Shown: piece after piece, positions 10,961 through 22,678 of the stretch
How positions within the stretch are numbered: position 1 is the first letter of the stretch
Layout: each line of letters starts with the position of its first letter
Assembly (NCBI GenBank): GCA_036897095.1
Contig: JAYMSP010000163.1
Location: 1 to 64,000 of the forward strand
Source of the DNA: Plantago elongata
Lineage: Eukaryota > Streptophyta > Magnoliopsida > Lamiales > Plantaginaceae
Direction of reading: 5' to 3'
Length of the DNA stretch: 64,000 nt
The notes under the pieces: model-generated
What the model was told of the DNA's origin: nothing
The model's database searches: none
Seen by the model: the letters and a program-made list of their open reading frames with translations, nothing else
Made by a program: the position numbers and the translations under genes

Positions 10961-13900
10961 ATGGAAGCTCCGGTGGAATTTCTCATAGTGAACCTATCAA
11001 AGCTGCTGTTGTACAAATACGATTTAATCTCGAGCGCAAAAGGTGAACTTGAGCAGCTGAAAGAGGACCTTCTTACATTGAAGGCCCTTTTAAAAACTGC
11101 TCCAGGGAGGTTCAAGAAGGACGATATGCTTAAAAACTGGGAGAGACAGATTCGAGGAGCTGTGTATGAAATCGAAGACACTATTGACACTTGCATCACT
11201 GAGAGAGCCATAAGAAAGGGGAAGGGCAAAAGCTTTATCTCAAGAACAGTTGCCATAGTCAACCGTACTACTAGCCTTGCTGAAGAGGTCAGATCTGCAA
11301 TGGCTAAGGTTAGTAACAAACTCGACTTTCCATCTTACCTTGCCCTTGCTGCAGACACGCCTGATACCACTGCTGTTGAAACTATCAGACAACAGGTCAG
11401 TCACCATTTCCATTATTAGTTTATTACTGTATGTACGTATATACATGCCTTCATTTTCAACATGGCTATGTTTGTAGTTTGTACGGGTGAATACCAAGTT
11501 TCGGTCCCCCAAGTCTCCAACATTACGGTCCTTGTATTTATTCATATGGTGTCTGATGTGAAAATTGCAAATTAGGCGAATTCGTGTTAGAATATTTAAA
11601 GTTCACCTGAAGGAATTAAGAAATTATGTTTCTTATAATGAATTTTTAATTCATAATGATTTATGCAAAATTAACAATAAACCACTAAATAAATTTTAAT
11701 TCAAGAAATAGAAAACCTCCATTGCCGGAGCTCCAAGCCTTTGAAATCTCCGAAACGGAGCTTTGGAAGCTCCAAAATGGAAATTTCAAACAAATTAGAA
11801 GGGATGGTAATAATATATAAATACGTGAAACCTTCATAAATTAATAATTATTAAATTAAAATCTCGATAAAAATTAATAATTTGTTTGGTCTCAACTTGG
11901 GACCAGTACAAATTTAGACTCTATATTATTTTTGAATCCTAATATAAATATATTGGTGTCAACAAAACTTTAATTAAGGGATAATTTCAAAAACCTCCTT
12001 AAGAATGTTCTGTTCTTCAAAAAACTCTAATTTTTTTACCACTTTAATTTTTCCTTTCTCAGACCTCCCTGAATTCGAATTCGTCTTTCATTGTCGTTAA
12101 GAGTCAACTAACAGAGCTCGGTCAACGAAGTCGTCTTTCTCAGATCGGAGCTTTTACAGCTCCGACAGGGAGTCTCGACCGAAGCTGTGTTATGTGGTTT
12201 GGTGTGGTAGTGAAAATTAGTGGTTTGGTGTGGAAGATGGTGGTAGAGAATGTAAAAATATTTGGGTAGTAATTTTCAAGAATTATAATTTTATGGACTA
12301 ATTTGCAATAATTATTTTTTATTTTGAAAATTATTTTTTTTTCAGAAAATGATTTCGTAATTTTTAGAAATTATTTTTTTTACCAAAAATTAAAAAAGTT
12401 GACTTTTGAAGTGTTGACTTCGTTGACTAACAGAGTCAACTAACGGCATGTTATTTTCAAGAAAAGATGGATGAATTTGATATTTCACTCTTTTTTGGGG
12501 ATGTTTTTGTACTTTTCCCAAACTTTAAATTATCCCTATGTGTGTGTTTGTTTTATCAACTTGAAAATTCTTTCAATGTTAAGTAAAGGGAATGGCATGA
12601 TTGGTCCCGCATAATAGGGCAAATGATGTACGCAATACCGCGTTTGATCATCCCGTTATAAAATGGTCATATAGTTTATTTTGTCATGGCACGCGAAGGA
12701 CTTTTAACCCAGTTGACAAAAAGTCAAGGGTTGACTGGTGAGGTGTCAAAAAGCCAACATGACAACTCGTACAAATCACCTTTCCACTGGGGTTTTTTTT
12801 TTTTTTTTGGTACACTAAAGTTAGACAGAGCCACTTTCGGTACACTACTTCAACACTGACCAATTTCAGTACACTAGTTTAACAAACGTGTAATTTTTAT
12901 ACTCCGATCAATTTACCGATTAAATCGATGACGTGTCAGCTGGAGTATCAGTTCTCCCACCAAATTACGTTTGAAACAGTATTTTCGTATATAAACAAAT
13001 TCAAAATAAATGGACACGTGTCGACATCTTATTCGTTCCGACATGTATTTTGCAAAATAATTTGAAAATTAATTTTAAATTACAATAAAATATATAAAAA
13101 CGCTTTAAAATTATAAATTATAATTTAAATTTCTATATATTAAAATTAAATAAAAATAAAACTTCATTAAATTAAATTCAAATTAAAAAAGGGGAGACAT
13201 GTGCAACTCTCTCGTAATGTATGGGTATAAATTGTTTAATATAATTCAAGAATATTTTTAAAAGTATAAAATAAATTATATAATTTATTACATATATACT
13301 TAATGAAAAATTTAAAAATTTAAAAACGCGATTTGTTACAATAAACCTTCAATTGAATTTTACGATTTTGCAACTAATTCGTCTTTTTTACTGTAGCAAA
13401 TCGCAATTCATTTTAATTAAACTTTACATGTAATAGAATATAATACGTCGTTTATATTTGATAAAATATTTTTCAGAATTGTTCATATTGATTTTTTTAA
13501 TTATATTAAACATCAATACCTAGAAATTACGAGAGAATTTAATTTGAATTTAACTTAATTATTTTTTATTTTTAAAATCAATTTTACTAAATAAACAATT
13601 TCATTAAATTTTGAAATCAATGTTATTAAATAAAAAATTAAAATCAATTTTATTAAATCCAACACGTGTCCAAGTGTTTTTTTAATTCTTAATTTTTTTT
13701 TAAATTTTTTTTTGATATATTCAAAATATAATTTTTTTTATAAGTTTTATGATTTTTTGGATAATTTTAAAATAATTTTCAAAATAATTTTTGAAAAGAC
13801 AACTCGGAACCAACAGAATTGTGCCAAGTGTCCTTTTTATTTTAAATTTTATTTTTTTATATGAAAAATACGGTCCGTATACTGAAAATGACGGGAAAAT

Positions 13901-14165
13901 CTCATTTCTGACAGCGTACTCGTTAATTTGATCGGTAAATTGATCGGCGTATCAAAATTCCATTAATGTTGAACTATTGTATTGAAATTGGTCAGTATTA
14001 AATTAGTGTACTAAAAATGGCACTGTCTTTACCCTGCTGTAGAAAAAAAAATGTTGCCCCCCTCCACCTCATTATTGAATAAAGGAAATGCAAAAATAAA
14101 TGGAAAAAATTTAAAAATAAAATGTTTAAATATTTAAAAAAGGGAAAAAAATAAAATAAAAAAAT

Positions 14166-14196
<31 letters not shown>

Positions 14197-17100
14197 TAAA
14201 TCTAAAAGTAAAATCGTAAAAAAATGTAATGAGGTTGAAAGGTAAAATTCAACAGTTTTTTTATTTCCATATTTTATTTTTATTTTTTTAAATTTATTTC
14301 CATTTTTCAAATAATTTTGTATACAATTTTTTTATTTTTTTATTTTTTTTCATTTTGTTTTTCATTTCCTTTATTAAGTAATGTGGTGGAAGGGTGATGT
14401 TTGAGAGTTGACCTGTTGAGTAGTACCTCACCAGACAACCCTTGATTTTGTGCCAACTGGACCAAAAGTCTTTCGCGTGTCATGACAAAATAAACTATAG
14501 GACCTTGCATAATATATATGGTGATCAAACGTGATACTGCGTGCGCCATTTGTCCCATTTAATGGGACCAATGGGGCAATTCTCCCGTTAAGTAAATAAT
14601 GAATCCATAGTTAATTCTCAAGAGTTGTGTTATGTCTTCTTCTAACTGGGAACAAAAAAAGTTTTGAAGAGTAGTAGTTGCTTCCAATACTTCTTTTTGA
14701 GTGAGGGGTTCCAAATACATTGAATCTTCTTAGCTTTAACATTCACCGAATTTTGAATGGTATTCATTACTATTTATTCTATGAACTTCGTAAGTTTTTC
14801 ACTGGGAAGATATATAGCAAGTGATTCACGTTCATTTTATGTGTCGGTAATGTATACCAGTAATCAAGTTATCAAGCTCACACGTATATTCGTAATTTAT
14901 GTTTTGCTTGTGTTAAAAAACACTGAATATATGACATTCAAACTTGCAAATCCAACTAATATGTGAATATAAATTCATAGGATATTAATTGAAATTACTT
15001 TTAAACTAATATACATTGTAATTAATATATTGCACTTGTGAATTTTATTCGTCAATTATGCATATACGTAAAATCTCTTTAAATTAATAAATTTTATAAT
15101 ATCTCTCTAAATTAATAAAATATTTCGATCCAAATATTATTATTTTCTAGAGATTTTACTATAGATTGAATGACGTATAAAGAAATGAATATTTTAAATT
15201 GAAACTTCTCAAAATGTAAAGCGATTTTGAATTCAATAAAGAGGAAATATTTAGCAAGTAAGTGTTTTATCATTTAATTAATTCAACATACTCCGTAAAA
15301 ATCTAAGTAGTTTATAAGTTACACTCATATTCTTTTGCAAGATTTATATTTTGATTTTGTGTAAATTTTAAGAAATATGATACTCCCTCCGTGCCGCATA
15401 ATTTCACACATTTATCATTTTTAGCCGTTTCACAAAACTTCATATAATACTAAAAGATGAAACAACCCCACCACTACTAAATAGTAAATAATTTTAATTT
15501 TTTTTACACCTTTTGTCACTGAAAATACATTATTTTTCATCCTCTTCATTTTGTTTATCGTTTTAGATTTTCACATAAACTACGCATTAATCATAACGTA
15601 TGAAGTTTTCCTGAACATATGGAGTATGGAATAGTATATAGAGGTTAGAAAATAAGAAAGAAGTAGTGAGAGAGAAAATTGATAAAGTTGGAAAGAGAAT
15701 TATAATTAATAACTGAAGATAGTTAGATTTTGAAAGTAAATTTTAACCATTAAAAAAATATTTTTGAAATGGTAAAATGAGAACCTTTAAACATATGGAG
15801 GAGTATTAGTTTGCATGTAGATTAGTATTAGCAAGTTGCTTATAAATCACATGAACATATGTATTAAGAACTGGTTTATTTTGAAAATTGCTTGGTTTAG
15901 GGGTTCAAATCTACTCAATACTTGTGCTTGGCTGCTTGCCTAATCAATTAACAACGTCTCTAATGTCACTATACATGCAGAAAAGGGAAACCAAAATTGT
16001 TGGCTTCGAAGATGAAGCCACCGCATTGATCGGTTATCTGAAAGAACCTTCAGATAAAGTTGATGTGGTCTCAGTCATTGGTATGCCTGGCCTGGGCAAG
16101 ACAACAATTGCCTGGAAGATTTTTGAGCATGACAAAATCAAATATGAGTTCCCTGTTCGAATTTGGGTGAACATTTCTGATGATCTCAATATCAGAAATG
16201 TCCTTCTCACTATACTGAACAAGTCTAGCCAGGTGTACGACGATAGTAAGACTGTGTACGACTTAACCAAGGAGGTCAAGGAATTTCTGAAGTCCGGAAA
16301 ATTTTTGATAGTTATGGATGATGTCTGGACTAAGGAAGCATGGGACCAACTCAAATCCTTGTTGCCAACGAGTAATAATATGTGTAGGGTATTGATAACA
16401 AGCCGTGAAGAGAAAGTTGCTTATCATGCTAATGTTAATAGGGCACCCCACAAGCTGAGGTTCCTCACACCGGAAGAAAGTTGGGAACTTCTCGGCTATG
16501 AGGTATATGAGGGCAAGGCCGTCCCTGATGTGTTGGAGGAGGTTGGGTATAACATATCCAAAAGCTGTGATGGGCTCCCCCTTTCGATTGTGGTGATTGG
16601 GGGAATTCTAAAGGATAAAATTGCAGAAGCTCGTGGCGTAGTGGACTCGATAAAGAAAAGGTGGGACGATGTCTCTGCCAGAATTCAAACTTACTTTGGT
16701 GAAGACCCGGCTAAGCTGCTAGATAAAATTGTAAGGCTTAGCTATGAGAAACTACCTTATGAGTTAAGAGACTGCTTTCTATACCTGGGGATGTTTCCGG
16801 AGGATGCAAAAATTCCTGCCAAAAAACTAACCTTGTTATGGATCGCGGAAGGATTCATACAGGAAACCTCTGACTCTGACAAGAGCATGGAGGAAATTGC
16901 CAGTGACAATTTAAGGGATCTAATCAACCGAAACTTATTGATGGTTGAGAAATACAACCCAACCGGTGAAGCTAAAATATGTCGCGTTCATGACACAATA
17001 CGTCAGTTCTGCAGAACAGAAGCCAAATTTGATAATCAAAACTTATTCCAAGAAGTCAGCTGGAGTGCCAACAAAGGTAATTTTTTGCCTCCACTCAACG

Positions 17101-18203
17101 AGGTAGGCAAGTACCGTCGCCTTTGCATCCATTCTTCTGTGAACAAGTTATTAGAGAAAAAACCAAAATTCCACAATGCTCGAACTTTTCTGTGTTTCTC
17201 CAAGTCTCCAATCGATTTGGAAGCCAAAGATATAGTGTCGGTCACAGATGCATTTCGTCTACTCAGAGTCTTAGATGCTGAAAACATAAAGTTCCCAAAA
17301 TTTCCCCAAAAGCTTGGAGAACTAATTCATTTGAGGTATCTCACTCTCACATTTACTGGTGATAAGACGAAGTCTCTTCCAAAGATTATCTCAGATCTTT
17401 GGAACCTACAGACTCTTATAGTGGACATGGCGGCCCGCACGCTTGAGATCCATGCAGATATTTGGATTATGATGAACCTGAGGCACCTAAAGTCAAAAGC
17501 ATCCATTTCCTTACAGACAGATGGGAAAGAGGAAGCTGGCGGCGAGAACCTTCAAACACTGGAACGACTGTCACCTCATAGCTGCACGGAATCAGTTTTT
17601 AAACGAGCGTTTAACCTGGTTAAGCTAGGAGTTCAAGGCGATCTATCCTCTGTTTTGGAGTCCAACTGTTTAGAAAAACTGGAGCGCCTTAAAAAGCTAA
17701 AGCTAGTGCACAAGAGAGGACCGGCGAGTTCGTTGCTCTGCCTACCTGAATCAAGTAGATTCCCACCAAATCTGAAAATTCTGGTACTGGCGGGCACTCA
17801 TTTGGACTTGAAACAAATGTCTGTACTGATGAAGCTCAGATGCCTTGAGGTGCTCAAACTCAAAGAACACGCTTTCAATGGAGACTCCTGGAATGTTGGA
17901 ACTGGTGGCTTCGAGAATCTTGAACTGTTGGACATTGAGAGGGCAGATTTAAAGATTTGGACAGCCTCTGAGGCTTCCTTTCCAAAACTGAGGTTTCTTT
18001 CGCTGAAGAACTGTGAGAAACTAGAAGTAGTTCCGTTTGCCCTCTGTAAGAAACTTGAGATATTATGCTTAGAACGTGTTACAGACCGTGCTGTTTCTTC
18101 TGCTGTTTCTTCTGCCAAACTAATTAAGGAAGCAAAAGGAGTGGACTTCGTGCTAAAAGTTGCTCCTACAGACGATACCCCGAAGACTCATCAAGTCCTG
18201 TAG
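10961..18203 (+). CDS. CC-NB-ARC-LRR disease resistance protein (R1-like), right copy
   Basis: Exon 1 is 10961-11395 and exon 2 is 15981-18203 (donor CAG|GTCAGT, acceptor TGCAG|AAAAGG, both phase 0), giving about 885 residues. Exon 1 is an Rx-type coiled-coil domain (1-145) with the EDTIDT motif. NB-ARC follows: P-loop GMPGLGKTT (179-187), kinase-2 LIVMDDVW (254-261), RNBS-B CRVLITSRE (280-288), GLPL-type DGLPLS (342-347), RNBS-D CFLYLGMFPED (410-420), and VHD (481-483) in place of MHD. An LRR tail runs to the end. Such proteins sense pathogen effectors in the cytoplasm and trigger immunity. The intron is 4,585 bp and more than half transposable element. An ATG at 15888 is in frame with exon 2, so intron retention or an internal promoter could yield a protein without the coiled coil. 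No disabling change is visible. Confidence 0.93.
11974..12519. mobile_element. MULE-like element in NLR intron (family copy A)
   Basis: This 546-bp element is flanked by a 9-bp direct repeat AAACTTTAA (11965-11973 and 12520-12528). Its ends are imperfect inverted repeats: GGGATAATTTCAAAAACCTCC at the left and GGGAAAAGTACAAAAACATC from the right. It shares end and internal sequence (TTTCTCAGACCTCCC, GTCAACTAACGGCATG) with 34176-35164. It has no transposase. Confidence 0.8.
12588..14586. mobile_element. Fold-back MULE-like element in NLR intron, split by a nested element
   Basis: The block is flanked by a perfect 10-bp direct repeat GTTAAGTAAA (12578-12587 and 14587-14596). The outermost ends pair as GGGAATGGCATGATTGGTCC and, inverted, GGGAGAATTGCCCCATTGGT. 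Long arms match far inward, for example TTTATTTTGTCATG(G/A)CACGCGAA on both. After removing the nested element at 12788-14058, about 720 bp remain. These are nearly all inverted repeat, with arms of roughly 350 bp, so a single strand could form a giant hairpin. No coding capacity is seen. Confidence 0.85.
12788..14058. mobile_element. Second long-TIR element nested inside the fold-back MULE
   Basis: About 1.27 kb interrupts the left arm of the outer element. It is flanked by an imperfect 9-bp repeat (CCTTTCCAC at 12779-12787 and CCCCTCCAC at 14059-14067). Inverted arms of about 130 bp share GTACACTAA, CTGACCAATTTCA and CCGATCAATTTACCGAT. The interior is very AT-rich. Inner ends next to the flanks carry a poly-T run (left) and a poly-A run (right). 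It is a non-autonomous MULE-like element, younger than its host element. Confidence 0.8.
15383..15624. mobile_element. Stowaway-like MITE near the 3' end of the NLR intron
   Basis: About 240 bp bounded by TA dinucleotides. The left end CTCCCTCCGT pairs with the inverted right end CTCCATATGT, the hallmark Stowaway terminus. A similar end recurs near 15800 (ATATGGAGGAGTA), so a second partial element may be nested or adjacent. Confidence 0.5.
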
Positions 18204-18836
18204 GAACTTGTCCTGGTAAGTTCCTAAGATTTCACGTGCAATGCTTGTATTTGATTTAAATACTATTGTGACCTGATTATCGGCATTAAGCACATTAGTT
18301 ATTTCTGAATGAGTTTCTAATATGCACTTATACAGTGATGCCGACGCCTTGAGCATGGAGCATTAAGCATGGGTAAGTTAACATGCTATATCTTGCAACA
18401 ACTTGATCATCTACACATTACTTACTTGAGTTACTTCTGGATGACTTTGTCAGCTGCATGAATGAACGATTCTGTGATGTCGGTTGTTGCATACAGTCTC
18501 CAGCAAACTACTTATGTTGTCAGTTTCGCGTGCTGTTGATTTTTCTCTCTGTGCCTGTTTATATTCCCATCACCTGAACTTCGCAGGTTCCTATTCCTGC
18601 AATGAACCCCTATATATGTTTGTTTGAATTTGGTGTGTTTTGCATTATTACAGTTCGATTTTGGCTCAATTCTGAGTTTCTACTGCACTTGTACTTGGGT
18701 AGTTTCTTTGTAATAGCATCGTTTGACATGAATAATGTTACAGTTTGTATTAAAGATTGGTTTATGGAAAATACAAGATGAAGCAAAAAGCACTAAACAA
18801 AGAGACTTGCATTGGCTTCAAATATTTGGAAAAGCA
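18204..18836. other. Spacer between convergent NLR and F-box copies (right)
   Basis: The NLR 3' flank, matching 900-1416 but with about 125 extra bases near 18257-18385. Nothing recognisable is in the extra piece. Confidence 0.6.
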
Positions 18837-19816
18837 CTAAACACAACAGAGAGATTCAATATATTGAAATCCACCTCGTATACTTGCAAACCTCATCCCA
18901 TCTTTAACCTCAGCACCCTCGAATTCATGAACTAATTCAAAGGTCTTGTTAACAAGGTTGTATCTTATGACTTCCCCTGGAATCTGCAAGTCCAAGAAAG
19001 AGTCTTCTTCTTCTATACCACGAACCACACAGGATGTAGGTACGCATAGTTATTATGCAATGTTGGAATCCGATAACCATAAGGTCCATAATTCACTCGG
19101 ATCATCCCAGGAAAATCATCAACAACTGGTGCTAGATCAACTCGGTACTTGATAAACCAATCAGAATAGTCTCTCTTCATCTCGTACACATCAAACTCAA
19201 TTTCAGAGGCAGTAATCTCAACATAATGCAAGTGATCAAACGACTGCCCAGTGTAATAATTGATCCGCCAATCGTAAACATCTGGTATTGGCAACAGGGA
19301 CATTGTTTTGAGTGACTGGTCCTCAACGTTGAAGTAGAGAGAATCTCCCTTTCCATCATCCCTGATCCAGTGGATGGACCCGTTCCAATATACTCCATTT
19401 TCAAAATTTACTTCCTCAGCAAAAGGCTCCCACTCAACCTCCATTGACCAGCATCAGATGTATAAATCTCTATCTGGCTTTGATACTCACCCTGTTCCGA
19501 TTCCAATGCACGAACGCATACAACTTTGCAATGGGAGACTTGGTTGGATCAAAAGCAAGATTCATCCCATCATAAAGTTTCTGTAGGTGAACAACAGGCC
19601 AAGAGCTGGATTAGGATTCGGGTGGCGAAGGCAACCAAATTTCGGATTATTTATAAGAGAGTGCCAGTGTCTGGAGACAGATTTGAAGCGAGTGAGTGAT
19701 TTGATAGGGAGAAGAAGCAGAATCTGTGTTAAGAGATCATCAATAGAGGCTACTGTTTGAGCTGATGATGTCTGTTTAACTGTTCTTTGGGACCATTTAC
19801 CTTCGATGATCATCAT
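18837..19816 (-). pseudogene. F-box/FBA protein gene, broken (right copy)
   Basis: This is the sister of 1417-2633. The F-box itself is well kept here (LPIKSLTRFKSVSRHWHSLI), starting from the MMII methionine at 19816. About 236 bp encoding the middle of the protein (left-copy bases about 2151-2387) are deleted at 19567-19572. Single-base losses relative to the left copy lie near 19015-19045, near 19430 and near 19533, so the rest survives as short open pieces (18837-19028, 19013-19444). The lesions differ from those of the left copy, so the two decayed independently. It is unlikely to give a working SCF adaptor; a short F-box-only peptide remains possible. Confidence 0.9.
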
Positions 19817-20655
19817 GTCTGGAGACAGATATATGTGCATGTGTGTGTACTTGTAATTGAAATTTTTGGCTGTTAATGGTTCTTGAAATCTTGAAAGAGT
19901 ATTTAAGCTAATGGTAAGTGATTACTCTAGTGAAGATTAGCATGTCATCTATATTGTTAAATTTGTCTGATAGAATTGGCAAACAAGCTTCAAATAATGT
20001 GAAGTACTGTAATTGGTTTGCTGAGAAACTTGCTGTGCAATGATATTAATCATTTTGTTCCATTGGATCCCAGTAGTGATACATTTTTACCAACTTTAAC
20101 CATAAATTAGTTCATCGTATTTATGCCATAATGAGAATATACTATCAGGCTTATGTTGCAATTAAGATTGTAGCTGTTATACCTGAACGAGCAGGCTGAC
20201 TGGTTGTGTTCGGAAAATTATTATTTACACCGGATTTTGATAGACATTATGTCGTGTAACCTAATTGCTTGTTTGGTTGTAACTCATCACTAGTCACGTT
20301 TACAAAATTAATCGTAGACCTGGCCGAGGCAAGTATCTCATGGTTAAGTAACATAACAAAACTCAAGGGGCATGAAGATGCAGAATGAGTACATGCATCA
20401 TGCTGTGTATGATGTTCTCACAAATTACACAGTGCGATGGTGTTGCATATTTGCTCAAGGCTATGTGCATTTCCAAACAAAGTACTCCATATATATACAC
20501 ATAAGATGCAATGCATCTCAGAAAGGCAAAAAGGAAACCAAAACGAAGATTTTTAAGCAACCAACAAAGTTTAGAACTAGATTATTGTATGCCATTAGCC
20601 TAGTCTGGTTCTTAGAAGACCCTGAAAACAATTAAAGGGGTTTTATAGCTTAGAC
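19817..20655. other. Duplicated spacer upstream of the right F-box copy
   Basis: Matches 2634-3369. It has about 100 bp near 20113-20213 that the left copy lacks, bounded by short GTT/GGAAAATT similarities. No gene is seen. Confidence 0.6.
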
Positions 20656-21619
20656 GGCACAGCTCGGCTCGAAATTTGCTATGAAAGATTTGAGTTACTT
20701 GAACTACTTTCTCGGGATCAGCGTTACCCGGCACAAGGGAGGGTTACTCAACCGAAGATCAGCGCGACTACTAGTCCGCTATTTGTCGATCCTTCCTTGT
20801 ATCGCAGTCTTGCAGGTGCATTACAATATCTTACCTTCACTCGACCAGATATCTCTTATGCCGTACAACATATTTGTCTTCATATGCATGACCCTCATGG
20901 CATATGCTTGCGTTGAAGCGTATCATACACTGTACACAGGGCACTCTTAGACTTAGATTGCATCTTTGACCTTCATCCCTTAAGGATCTTGTTGTGTATA
21001 TTGATGCTGATTGGGGTGGTTGTCCGGATACGCGACGGTCTACGTCTGGTTATTGTGTTTTCTTGGATGACAATCTGGTCTCTTGGTCTTCCAAACGTCA
21101 ACCTACTATGTCCCGTTTTAATGTCGAGGCTGAGTATAGGGGCGTTGCCAACGTAGTGTCTGAATCATATTGGTTGTGCAATCTTCTTCTTGAAATTTAT
21201 TGTCCGATTCGTCAGGTTACGCTTCTGTATTGCAACAATGTGAATGCTATCTATCTCTCTGAAAATCTTGTTCAACATCAACGCACGAAGCACATTGAGA
21301 TGAGCATCTACTTTGTTCGAGAAAAGGTTGTGTGTGGTGAAGTTCGCGTTCGTCATGTGCTATCTCGGTACCAGATTGCATATATTTTTACTAAGGGATT
21401 ACCCCTAGTACTATTTGATGATTTTCACACTTGGCTCACATTGGTATGATCCTTCAGTTTCGACTGCGGGGGTGTTAGATTATGTAAATACGTTAGAAGT
21501 ATTTTCATATTTTGAATATCTAATTAGATTAGTCTTAGAATCTTAGAATCCTAGTTAGATTCGACATAGTTTGTAACTTGTATATATACTCTTGTTACGG
21601 AATTATATTCTTTCGGACA
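20656..21619 (+). mobile_element. Ty1/Copia retrotransposon fragment, 5'-truncated fossil
   Basis: Present only in the right copy; the left copy reads across at 3369-3385. It holds the end of the reverse transcriptase region (YFLGISVTR) and an RNase H-like part with the Copia signatures DADWGGCPDTRRSTSGY and KHIEM, then a purine-rich tract and a short 3' LTR of about 147 bp (21473-21619, TGTTAG...GGACA). The 5' LTR, gag, protease and integrase are missing, and the remaining coding part is broken. It replaces about 15 bp of the left-copy sequence and shows no clear target repeat, so it arrived as a truncated piece. Confidence 0.88.
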
Positions 21620-22366
21620 GCAGTTAAAGAGTAATATAGACTACACAGTACGAATGTCGATAAGTTCACTACCTTGCTTTTAGAAAATACGAGGACTACT
21701 TATCAGTTTTCAGCACTTTGCTTCAATGCCAGGTTCTTGAGTTAAACAACCTTTCAATTCTTAACCAACTTTCAGCTATATAAAAGAACCTCAGAAAGCA
21801 CTGTACATAATTATAGGCCCTAGCCGACTAGCCCTATAATCCGGAAAAAGGATATTGACATCCAGTACTGCATGAAAATGAATTCCCCTAAGCATGTAGA
21901 GAGACCCAGAATCCTCTGTTTCATGTACAGACTGAGTTACCATGGAACGTAAAAAACATTCTATGAACAACTACTTGCATTCATGGCCAGGGCAGACTAT
22001 CAGTTTGTTTTCGCCAATATAACAGTCAACAGACTGCCGCTACAAATTAACCAAAGGTTTCTTTTCATGATCAATGTAATTTACTTGACCAAATCATATG
22101 TTAATATACGCAACGGCATTTGCCTATAATTAAAAGCAGATGCAGCTGGGATTTAGGCACAAGCACAAGGAATTCAGCCAAAAATATGAATTACCTAATC
22201 GCATTATAATCTCAGACTGTTTCAATTTAAATTGCAAAGGGAAAAAAAACTAGACAAATGATTCTGAAATGTCAAAATAGTAGAAGTTCATAATATCTCA
22301 ATGAATTAGTGCATGTAGCTACAGGTCAACCATTCAGCCTATCCACAAACATGTTACCTTGTAAAC
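21620..22366. other. Duplicated spacer, distal end (right copy)
   Basis: Matches the left copy at 3385-3620 and 5453-6285 without its two insertions. No gene is seen. The duplication ends at 22366; the next 312 bp are probably the 3' untranslated region of the ARM gene. Confidence 0.65.
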
Positions 22367-22678
22367 CTTCCAAAACAAGCTCGCGTAAACACAACTAAGC
22401 AAGTAATGCATAAAACAGTTACACAAGCAATGGAAGTACCATAAATAGATCCTGTCAATAAAAATAAATCGATACAGTTCTTCAAATCACAACATAGCAG
22501 TTCATACTTCATAGTTAACTATATCTTCATACATTACATTCACATAACTATCAAGAATTCTAATCAACGCATCTTCCGTAATATTAGTGTCATCTACTAC
22601 GAATTTCTATCCCTACACAACATCACCAAACAAAAAATTTACGCATCAAATATGTACAACGAAGCAAACCTCAAACAC

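Larger units (their letters stand above)
17281..22366 (+). repeat. Tandem segmental duplication, right copy
   Basis: This is the partner of 1-6285. The pairing begins inside exon 2 of the complete NLR only because the window cuts the left copy; homology presumably extends further upstream. It ends at about 22366, beside the 3' flank of the ARM-repeat gene. It contains a Copia fragment absent from the left copy. It lacks the left copy's 1.83-kb insertion and MITE. Confidence 0.95.

Noticed and set aside
15888-15980. Start of the NB-LRR gene at the ATG at 15888
   Set aside because: The upstream residues have no NLR homology and a good acceptor lies at 15980; joining to the coiled-coil exon at 10961-11395 keeps phase and restores a normal CNL. 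Kept only as a possible alternative start.
3155-20635. Small frame conserved in both duplicates (3155-3349 and 20372-20635)
   Set aside because: Conservation is explained by the recent duplication; starts differ and no family is recognised.
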